This document shows positions 8,763 to 15,254 of a DNA stretch of 64,000 nucleotides, in pieces. The DNA is taken from contig NZ_CP059493.1 of NCBI RefSeq assembly GCF_014042015.1, positions 1,674,001-1,738,000 on the forward strand. Reading direction: 5' to 3'. The DNA comes from Actinotalea sp. JY-7876 (lineage in GTDB: Bacteria; Actinomycetota; Actinomycetes; Actinomycetales; Cellulomonadaceae). The position numbers were made by a program, and so were the translations under genes. The notes beneath the pieces were generated by a model. It did no database searches, was not told the origin of the DNA, and saw only the letters and a program-made list of their open reading frames with translations. How positions within the stretch are numbered: position 1 is the stretch's first letter; each line of letters starts with the position of its first letter.

Positions 8763-8955
8763 TCGTAACCGCGCCTCCCCCCGGGGCGGCCTGCTCCACG
8801 TCGGGCGGGTGCCACGTGGCCGCGCCGCCGTGGGCCGATGCCGCAGCGCAGGAGCGGGTGAGGTGCCGCGACCAGTCTTCACCCGGGCGAGCAGCGGGGA
8901 CAAGGGCGCCCCACGGGCACGGTCGGTGGTCGCGTGCACGCGACACCGCCGCGCG

Positions 8956-9025
8956 GACGGCGTCGAGACGCCGGCCCGACGGCGTCCCGACGTGCGTCCC
9001 ACGCGCGCCGGACACGGGACCGACG
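8956..9025. promoter_or_regulatory. 11-bp phased direct repeat array (candidate SARP operator)
   Basis: GACG begins at 8956, 8967, 8978 and 8989, exactly 11 bp apart, and the phase continues with CACG at 9000, GACA at 9011 and GACG at 9022. The first and third units share GACGGCGTC. SARP regulators bind heptamer repeats with 11 or 22 bp spacing. A -10-like TACGTT at 9058-9063 lies downstream, about 50 bp before the first operon start. The remainder of the 350-bp gap 8763-9112 shows no gene. The operator role is inferred. Confidence 0.6.
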
Positions 9026-9112
9026 TCGGGCACACCTCCGCCGGACGCCGCGGCGCATACGTTCGCTGCGCACGGCACCTCCGGCGCCGGCGCCGGGTCG
9101 AGGGAGGCTGGC

Positions 9113-10369
9113 ATGGACCAGGGGCAGGGCACGGACCCCGGCGGGCTGCCGTGGGACGGGGGGCACGGTGCGGCCTGGTCCGACCGGTCCCAGGACGCTG
9201 CGCTCGAGTGGCTCACGGACGACGCCGGCACCGACGAGGCAGAGTTCCTCCCCGCTCTCGCGGCGATCATCCCGGCCGTGATCAGCGCGGCACCCGCGAT
9301 CATCAGCGCGGTCCAGCAGCTGACGAGCCGACCCCGGCCGGCCGCGCCGCCCGCCGCCGCGCCGGCCCCGGCCCCACCGGTCGCGGCACCCCGGCCAGCC
9401 GCCCCGCCGCGTCCGGCTCCCGCACCCGTCCTCCGGCCGGTCGCGCCCGCGCCGGCAGCGGTCCGGCCGGCCCTCGGTGCGCCGGTCACGGCGCCGCGTC
9501 CCGCCGCCGCACCCGGCGCCCCGGCAGCTCCGCCGCCGAGCGGAGGGCCCCCGACGACAGGTCCGGCGCCCGCGGGAGCGCTCGACCTGCTCCAGCAGCT
9601 CGCCGCCCTCCTGCCGCGGATCGCGGACCTCGTGAGCCGGCCGGAGGCCCGGGAGTGGCTGGTGTCCGAGCGGACGTCCGGGACCGGGGGGCGGCACGCG
9701 CCGGAGGCCATGTCCGGGCGCACGTCCGGCCACGCGTCCGTCCACGACGTCTCCGAAGGCTCGTCCGACGACGCGTCGGAGGGCACCACGGGCGGGCGGG
9801 GACCGCCCCCGGCGGCCGCCGGGCCCACGGCCGCCCGGCTCGTCGCCGTGCCCCCCGCCACCGCGCTGAACGTCGGCGTCAGCCCGTGCCCGACCAGTCT
9901 CCTGGTCGCCCGGTTCGGCCGGCCGCGCGAGCTCGTCTCGCACGAGTGCCGCGCGATCACGTCGACGCCCTGGGCGTCGCGGATGGCCACCGGCCAGGTC
10001 GGCGGGGCGCGGGTCAGGGGCCACCGTGCGGCCGTGGCGCTGTTCGCCGAGGCGTTCCGCGCGCTCGAGCGCGAGCACCCGGAGGTCCACTCCCGGCTCG
10101 GCTCGAACGGCATGCTGTGCGTCCGCCACGTCCGGGGGCGCCCGGACCTGCTGAGCAACCACGCGCTCGGCCTCGCGCTCGACGTGACGGTGGACGGTCA
10201 CGTCGAGATCCGCAGCGACGGCCTCGTCCAGCAGGCGTTCCTCACGCTGCACGAGGTGCTCGGCCGCTTCGGCATCTTCTGGGGCGCCGCACTGCGCCCC
10301 CAGGACACCGTGCACTTCGAGGTCGGTGCGGAGGTCGTGCACCGATGGCTCGACGAAGGGACCTTCTGA
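9113..10369 (+). CDS. M15-like peptidase with acidic N-terminal module
   Basis: 418 residues. Residues 20-70 are acidic then hydrophobic (LEWLTDD, EFLPALAAIIPAVISAAPAI), resembling the starts of two other proteins in this operon. A Pro/Ala linker follows (about 72-155), then a helical and Ser/Thr-rich segment. The C-terminal 170 residues look like an M15 (VanY/D-Ala-D-Ala carboxypeptidase-like) zinc domain: SNHALGLALD (H350, D357) and a closing VHFEV (H401, E403). No signal peptide is visible, odd for a peptidoglycan enzyme. Start ATG 9113 has AGGGAGG upstream. First gene of a six-gene operon; its stop overlaps the next start by one base. Confidence 0.75.
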   Translation: MDQGQGTDPGGLPWDGGHGAAWSDRSQDAALEWLTDDAGTDEAEFLPALAAIIPAVISAAPAIISAVQQLTSRPRPAAPPAAAPAPAPPVAAPRPAAPPRPAPAPVLRPVAPAPAAVRPALGAPVTAPRPAAAPGAPAAPPPSGGPPTTGPAPAGALDLLQQLAALLPRIADLVSRPEAREWLVSERTSGTGGRHAPEAMSGRTSGHASVHDVSEGSSDDASEGTTGGRGPPPAAAGPTAARLVAVPPATALNVGVSPCPTSLLVARFGRPRELVSHECRAITSTPWASRMATGQVGGARVRGHRAAVALFAEAFRALEREHPEVHSRLGSNGMLCVRHVRGRPDLLSNHALGLALDVTVDGHVEIRSDGLVQQAFLTLHEVLGRFGIFWGAALRPQDTVHFEVGAEVVHRWLDEGTF

Positions 10370-10845
10370 TGCCCGCCGACCGGGACCTCGTCCTCCAGCT
10401 GGCCGCGCAGCGCGCCGGCCTCACCGAGGGCCAGCTCGACGCCCTGCGGCGCCGCGACTGGGCCGCGCTCCTCGCCGAACGGACCGGACGCGATGGGGCG
10501 GCGGGCGCCGTTGCCGACGTGAGCGGGCCCGACGACCCCCCGGGCGACGAGGACGTGGGCGCCGTCCTCGAGCGCGTCGCCGGCCGGCTCGCGGTCGTCC
10601 GCGGCCAGCGCGACGCGGCCGTGCAGCTCCTCCGTCAGCTCGCGGCGCGTCTGGGCTGCTGCCAGCGCTGCTGGGGGACCGACCCGACGTGCAGCACCTG
10701 TGCCGGGGCGGGTTCTCCCGGCCACTTCCGGCCCGACCCCCAGCTCGCGGCGTGGATCGCGCCCGCGCTCGCCCGCCTCGACCCCGCACCGCCACCGCAG
10801 GACCAGGCAGCGGCACCCGCCGCTGGCACCGACGAGTGGGTCTAG
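10369..10845 (+). CDS. small zinc-ribbon protein
   Basis: 158 residues. N-terminal half is helical and charged; about residues 105-122 carry a cysteine cluster CCQRCWG...CSTCAGAG, two CxxC pairs with the G-x-G tail of DnaJ-type zinc repeats, so one zinc is likely bound. Start ATG 10369 shares its A with the upstream stop (TGATG), so it is translationally coupled to the M15-like gene. It may be an assembly factor or chaperone-like partner for its operon neighbours; that is inference. I do not recognise the family. Confidence 0.68.
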   Translation: MPADRDLVLQLAAQRAGLTEGQLDALRRRDWAALLAERTGRDGAAGAVADVSGPDDPPGDEDVGAVLERVAGRLAVVRGQRDAAVQLLRQLAARLGCCQRCWGTDPTCSTCAGAGSPGHFRPDPQLAAWIAPALARLDPAPPPQDQAAAPAAGTDEWV

Positions 10846-10878
10846 CGCCCACCGGCACGGCCAACCGAGGAGACAGAG

Positions 10879-11640
10879 ATGACCGCACTCGACGACCTTC
10901 TGGACGAGTCGGAGATGTTCGACGAGTCCGAGACCCTGCCGGACTGGGACGAGGGGGCCGAGTTCATCCCCGGCCTCGGCGCCCTCGTCCCGCAGCTCGG
11001 GTTCCTGGACCCCATCGGGGCCGGGATCAAGGCCGTGGGCAACGCGCTGACGCCGCCCGCCCGTCCGGCGGCACCCCGCGTGTCCGTGGCGCCCTCGCGC
11101 GGCGTCAACAGCGCGACGGTGCAGACGCCGCGCGGGCAGGCGCAGGTCCAGCTCCAGACGCCGATGGTCCACAAGGACGAGTTCAACGCCGCCGTCGGGC
11201 GCCTCCAGGCGGTGATCAACGCGGACTCGACGCGGATCAACACCCTGCAGAAGGACCTGACGACGCTCGGCGCCCGCGTCGGCACGGTCGTCGGCGAGAC
11301 CCAGGGCGCGATCGCCAAGCAGCGCACGGAGCAGCAGGCCGCGCTGCGCAAGCTGCGCTTCGAGACGCAGGCCGCCCTGCGCAAGATCAAGGCGGACCAG
11401 CAGCAGCAGCAGATGATGAGCATGGTCATGGGACTGATGCAGCAGCAGCAGCTCACCACCCGGTTCGAGGCCCATACCCACGCGGCCGGGGGCGCGGACA
11501 CGAGCGTGCCCAAGAACGCCGACGGCGACGACAACAGCATGCTGCCGCTGCTGTTCATGATGATGCCGTCCGGCGGCTCCGGCGGTGACAGCTCGATGAC
11601 CATGATGATGATGGCGATGGCCATGTCCGGGGGGTTCTGA
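10879..11640 (+). CDS. acidic coiled-coil protein with Met/Gln-rich C-terminus
   Basis: 253 residues, family not recognised. Residues 4-28 are acidic (DDLLDESEMFDESETL), followed by EFIPGLGALVPQLGFLDPIGAGIKAVG, comparable to EFLPALAAIIP of the first operon protein. Residues about 95-175 form a long heptad-rich helix (VHKDEFNAAVGRLQAVINADSTRINTL onward), ending in a poly-Gln patch. The tail is methionine-rich (MMSMVMGLM, LLFMMMP, MTMMMMAMAM). No signal peptide or clear TM helix. A structural or scaffold role is plausible, with the coil driving oligomerisation. SD-like GGAGACAGAG precedes ATG 10879; it lies one base before the next gene. Confidence 0.65.
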   Translation: MTALDDLLDESEMFDESETLPDWDEGAEFIPGLGALVPQLGFLDPIGAGIKAVGNALTPPARPAAPRVSVAPSRGVNSATVQTPRGQAQVQLQTPMVHKDEFNAAVGRLQAVINADSTRINTLQKDLTTLGARVGTVVGETQGAIAKQRTEQQAALRKLRFETQAALRKIKADQQQQQMMSMVMGLMQQQQLTTRFEAHTHAAGGADTSVPKNADGDDNSMLPLLFMMMPSGGSGGDSSMTMMMMAMAMSGGF

Positions 11641-11641
11641 C

Positions 11642-12115
11642 ATGAGCAACGTGCTGCCGTTCGTGGCGCTGATGTCCGTGCCCAAGAACCGGCGTCGGCG
11701 CCTCATGCCGATCGTCCTGCCCGCGGTCGCGGGCCTGCCGGCCGCGCAGGCCGGCGCGCTCGCGGTCGTCTCCGCCGACGGCGTGGCGCGGCGCGAGGGC
11801 GCGCTCGCGAGCGCGGAGGCGGTCACCGCGGTCACCGCGGTCCTGACCACCGCCGTCGACAAGGGCGCCGTCCTCACCGCGGAGGACCTCGCGCACATCC
11901 CGCTCGCCCGGCAGGTCGTGGCCGCCGACCCGGACATCCTCGCGACCTCCTCGCTCTCGGGCGTCTCGCGGGCCGAGCTGCAGCGAGCGGCCGCGGTCAT
12001 CCAGGCGGCGCTGGACGCGGACGGCGACGGCAAGCCGGCCGGGGGCGCGTCGTCCGGCGCGAAGGGCGCGACGTCGCCACCGCAGGGTGGAGGTGCCGGC
12101 GGGAGCAAGGCCTGA
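11642..12115 (+). CDS. small Ala-rich protein of unknown function
   Basis: 157 residues, not recognised. A short hydrophobic start (NVLPFVALMSV) is followed by KNRRRR and LMPIVLPAVAGLPAAQAGALAVV. Then comes a helical region with an AVTAVTAV repeat, and a Gly/Ser/Lys-rich disordered tail (GKPAGGASSGAKG). The basic patch after a hydrophobic stretch is the reverse of a Sec signal, so I do not call secretion. Starts one base after the previous stop, so it is certainly in the operon. Confidence 0.6.
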   Translation: MSNVLPFVALMSVPKNRRRRLMPIVLPAVAGLPAAQAGALAVVSADGVARREGALASAEAVTAVTAVLTTAVDKGAVLTAEDLAHIPLARQVVAADPDILATSSLSGVSRAELQRAAAVIQAALDADGDGKPAGGASSGAKGATSPPQGGGAGGSKA

Positions 12116-12137
12116 GGCCGGGGAGAGGCAGGCGATC

Positions 12138-13952
12138 ATGGGCGGCCCGGGCCTCGACCTCGATCTCGACCCCCACCTGCGCCAGCTCCTGCTGGAGGAG
12201 GCGGAGCGGGAGCCGGTGGTGCGCCGTCGCCGCGTCGGCGTCATCGCGCGGCTCCGCGGGGCGCAGGTCGAGGTCCCGGGTCTGGACGTCGTGGTGCGGG
12301 CCGGGACGGTGGTGACCGGCCGCACCGACGTGGCGGCGCTGCCGGCCCTGCGCCGGCACCCCGACGTGCTGAGCCTCAAGCGCACCCATCGGTACCTGCC
12401 CCACGACGCCGTCACCGTGCCCGGTGCCACGGTCGCGGACCGGCCCGGCGACCGCGACGCCCGGGAGCCCGCCGCGGCCGACCGCCCGTGGACCGGGCGT
12501 GGCGTCGTCGTCGGGATGCTCGACTGGGGGTTCGACCCGGCGCACGTCGACCTGCTCGACGCCGACGGGCGCAGCCGGTTCCTGGCCCTGTGGGACCAGC
12601 GGGGCGGTCGCACGCCCCTGAGCCCGGCCGCCTACGGGTACGGCCGCGTGCTGGACGCGGCGGCCCTCGACGCCGCGCTCGCGACGCCCGACCCGTATGC
12701 GGCGCTCGGGTACGACCCCGCCGACGTCGACCCGTTCGGGCAGGGCACCCACGGCACCCACACCCTGGGGATCGCGTGCGGCACGGGGCGCTCGGGAGCG
12801 CCGCGGGGCCTGGCGCCCGACGCGGCGATCCTGGCCGTGCACCTGCGCGGTGACGACACCGCCCCGCACGACACGCTCGGCGACTCCGTCCGCATCCTCG
12901 AGGGCGTCGACTGGGTCTTCCGGACGGCGGGGGACCGGCCGGTCGTGCTCAACATGAGCCTGGGGCGCTGCGGTGGCCCGCACGACGCGTCGCCGCTGGT
13001 CGTGCGGGCGCTCGACACGATGCTCGAGGTCCCGGGCCGGCAGATCGTCTGCTCGGCCGGCAACTACTACGCGACGGGCCAGCACACCAGCGCCCAGCTG
13101 CGGGAGGGCGTCCCGGTCACGTGGGGATGGCACGTCGAGGCTCCCCTGGTCGACGACGCCGAGCTCGAGATCTGGTACCCGGCCGCCGACGAGGTCACGG
13201 TCGAGCTCCTGGCGCCGGGTGGCGCCGTCGTGCGGCTCGCGGCGGGGGAGGCGCGCGTGCTGCGCGACGACGGGCGCGTGGTGGTCTCCGGCTTCCACCG
13301 GCGGGCGGACCCCGCCACCGGGGACGGCGTGGTCGACCTGTTCCTGTGGCCCGGGGCGCCCGCCGGGACCTGGCGGGTGCGCCTCCTGCCGGACCGGGTG
13401 CAGGACGGTGAGGTCCACGGCTGGATCGAGCGGGTGCACCGCGGCCGCCAGAGCCGCTTCACCGACCCGGACCCGCTCTTCACCACCAACACCCTGTGCA
13501 ACGGCAGGCGCACCCTCGCGGTCGCGGCGTACGACCACCGGGCGCCGGTGCCGGTCCCCGGTGCGTTCAGCAGCGCCGGTCCGGCCCGGGACCTGCACCC
13601 GAAGCCCGACCTCGCCGCGCCCGGCGTGGCGATCACCGCCGCGCGCTCGGCCGTGCTGCTCAACGGGCGCCGGGAGCGGGACGGCACCACGACCATGACC
13701 GGGACGAGCATGGCCGCCCCGCACGTCAGTGCCGCGGTCGCCGTGCTGTTCGAGGCCGCGGGGCGGCCCCTGGCCGCGGCGGAGGTGGGGGACCTGCTGC
13801 GCTCGACCGCGCGTCCCTGCCCGCTGGGGACCGACCGCGTCGGACGCGGCCTTCTCGACGTCGACGCCGCGCTGGCGGCGTTGGCCGCACGCCCCGGGAC
13901 GCCGGTGACGCCGGCCGGTGGCCCGGCGACCGACGACGGACGGACGAGGTGA
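12138..13952 (+). CDS. subtilisin-family (S8) serine peptidase without signal peptide
   Basis: 604 residues. The subtilase triad is complete: D129 (VGMLDWGFDP), H205 (GQGTHGTHTLGIACG) and S524 (GTSMAAPH), with oxyanion Asn in CSAGNYY. Residues 1-110 resemble an inhibitor-type propeptide (charged, LKRTHRYLP). Between N and S lies an insertion of about 200 residues with beta-rich character (EIWYPAADEVTVELLAPGG...VVDLFLWPGAPAGTWRVRLLPD), like a jelly-roll domain inserted in the catalytic fold. There is no N-terminal signal peptide, unusual for this class. Fourth of the closely packed genes after the M15-like start; GAGAGG precedes ATG 12138 and the next gene starts 6 bp after its stop. Confidence 0.85.
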   Translation: MGGPGLDLDLDPHLRQLLLEEAEREPVVRRRRVGVIARLRGAQVEVPGLDVVVRAGTVVTGRTDVAALPALRRHPDVLSLKRTHRYLPHDAVTVPGATVADRPGDRDAREPAAADRPWTGRGVVVGMLDWGFDPAHVDLLDADGRSRFLALWDQRGGRTPLSPAAYGYGRVLDAAALDAALATPDPYAALGYDPADVDPFGQGTHGTHTLGIACGTGRSGAPRGLAPDAAILAVHLRGDDTAPHDTLGDSVRILEGVDWVFRTAGDRPVVLNMSLGRCGGPHDASPLVVRALDTMLEVPGRQIVCSAGNYYATGQHTSAQLREGVPVTWGWHVEAPLVDDAELEIWYPAADEVTVELLAPGGAVVRLAAGEARVLRDDGRVVVSGFHRRADPATGDGVVDLFLWPGAPAGTWRVRLLPDRVQDGEVHGWIERVHRGRQSRFTDPDPLFTTNTLCNGRRTLAVAAYDHRAPVPVPGAFSSAGPARDLHPKPDLAAPGVAITAARSAVLLNGRRERDGTTTMTGTSMAAPHVSAAVAVLFEAAGRPLAAAEVGDLLRSTARPCPLGTDRVGRGLLDVDAALAALAARPGTPVTPAGGPATDDGRTR

Positions 13953-13958
13953 GGGACG

Positions 13959-15254
13959 ATGGACGACGACCTGCTGACCGGGTACTCCGAGGACGCCGCG
14001 GTCGCGTGGCTGACCGACGGCGAGTCCACCGAGGACGCGAGCGCGTGGCCCCCGGACGGCGAGTCCTCCGACGCCGCCGCCGCGTGGCTCGTCGGTGAGG
14101 GTGCCGAGGCCCGACCCCCGACCGGGGCGGCCGTCGCCGCGCTGCGCGTCGTCCCGCCGCTCCTCGAGGCGATGCCCGCGCTCCTGGAGGCGCTCGTCCG
14201 GGTCACCGGACCGGGCACCGCGGAGGCGCCCGACCCGGACGGGTCCGACACGGGTGGCTGGGAGCCTGGGCCGGCGCACCTCACGGAGCACCTCGAGCCC
14301 GACGACGGCGCCTCGCCGGAGGTCGGGTTCATCGCGCTCGCGGGCGTGCTGATCCCGGCGGCGGAGCTCGGGCTCGGGGTGTTCGACCGGCTCCAGCAGC
14401 ACGTGTTCAACGGCTCGTTCTCCGTGACCTCCACGCCCGCGACGTACGTGCACAACCCGAGCCCGACGGGCCTGGCGATCCAGCGTCGCTCGTTCCGGTT
14501 CCCGATCACCGCGCACCACCCGAGGGTCGGCATCGACACCCAGACCTTCTGGTTCGACGTGGCGCTCGAGTACGACGGCTTCAACGTGCGGCGGGTCGCG
14601 GTGTCGGAGGACCGCGGCAGCTCGAGCACGCTGGTCTCGTCGAGCTTCTCGGTCTCCTTCACCCCGTCCGCCTACACCGCGGCGAACGAGCCGGTGTCCG
14701 CGGTGGCCTTCACGATCGGCGGCCGGTGGGACCCCGTCGGCAGCGGCGACGAGAGCTTCACCGGACGGTTCGTCGTCGACGCCGCGGGCAACCTCACCGG
14801 GCTGCAGGTCGCCTCCTCGCAGAGCTGGGTCCGCCATGGCGCGCTGACGTACTCGGGTGGGGGCCCCGTCCCGCGGCCCACGACCGCCGTGCAGGCGACG
14901 ACCGTGCACTTCGACCCGTCGGGGAGCTTCGCCCTCACCCAGGAGAAGATCCGCCACCTGCACACCTGGTACACCGGGCTCCCGGGCGCCGTGCAGGCGG
15001 AGATCCGTCGCGGCGTGCAGCCCGTCCGCCTCACCGGCCGGGCGTCGACGACCGGCACCGTGCAGCAGAACCAGGAGCTCGCCCGCAAGCGCGCCGACGC
15101 GGTGGCCCGGGTGCTGCGGGACCTGGCCGGCACGTCGGCCCGCGTCGACGTGGAGGTGCACGGCGAGCTCGGGGCGCGGACGCCCGACGCGCAGGAGGTG
15201 CCCGCGGAGCGGCGCGTCGACGTGCGGTGCGAGTACCAGGTCTACCAGCTCTGA
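13959..15254 (+). CDS. acidic-repeat protein with C-terminal OmpA-like domain
   Basis: 431 residues. The N-terminus carries acidic repeats (DAAVAWLTDGE, ASAWPPDGE, DAAAAWLVGEG, residues 12-48), then helical segments and EVGFIALAGVLIPAAELG (121-137), matching the plan of two other operon proteins. Residues about 145-300 are beta-rich with Ser/Thr-rich strands. The last 120 residues resemble an OmpA/MotB peptidoglycan-binding fold (VHFDPSGS, LTGRASTTGT, NQELARKRADAVARVLRDLAG, RRVDV). No signal peptide or TM anchor is obvious. Last gene of the SARP-linked operon; its 3' end overlaps convergent helR by 13 bp. Confidence 0.72.
   Translation: MDDDLLTGYSEDAAVAWLTDGESTEDASAWPPDGESSDAAAAWLVGEGAEARPPTGAAVAALRVVPPLLEAMPALLEALVRVTGPGTAEAPDPDGSDTGGWEPGPAHLTEHLEPDDGASPEVGFIALAGVLIPAAELGLGVFDRLQQHVFNGSFSVTSTPATYVHNPSPTGLAIQRRSFRFPITAHHPRVGIDTQTFWFDVALEYDGFNVRRVAVSEDRGSSSTLVSSSFSVSFTPSAYTAANEPVSAVAFTIGGRWDPVGSGDESFTGRFVVDAAGNLTGLQVASSQSWVRHGALTYSGGGPVPRPTTAVQATTVHFDPSGSFALTQEKIRHLHTWYTGLPGAVQAEIRRGVQPVRLTGRASTTGTVQQNQELARKRADAVARVLRDLAGTSARVDVEVHGELGARTPDAQEVPAERRVDVRCEYQVYQL

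Noticed and set aside
7995-15254. The cassette as an extracellular contractile injection system or prophage remnant
   Set aside because: No sheath, tube, baseplate, spike or AAA loader gene is present, and no integrase or attachment repeats flank it.
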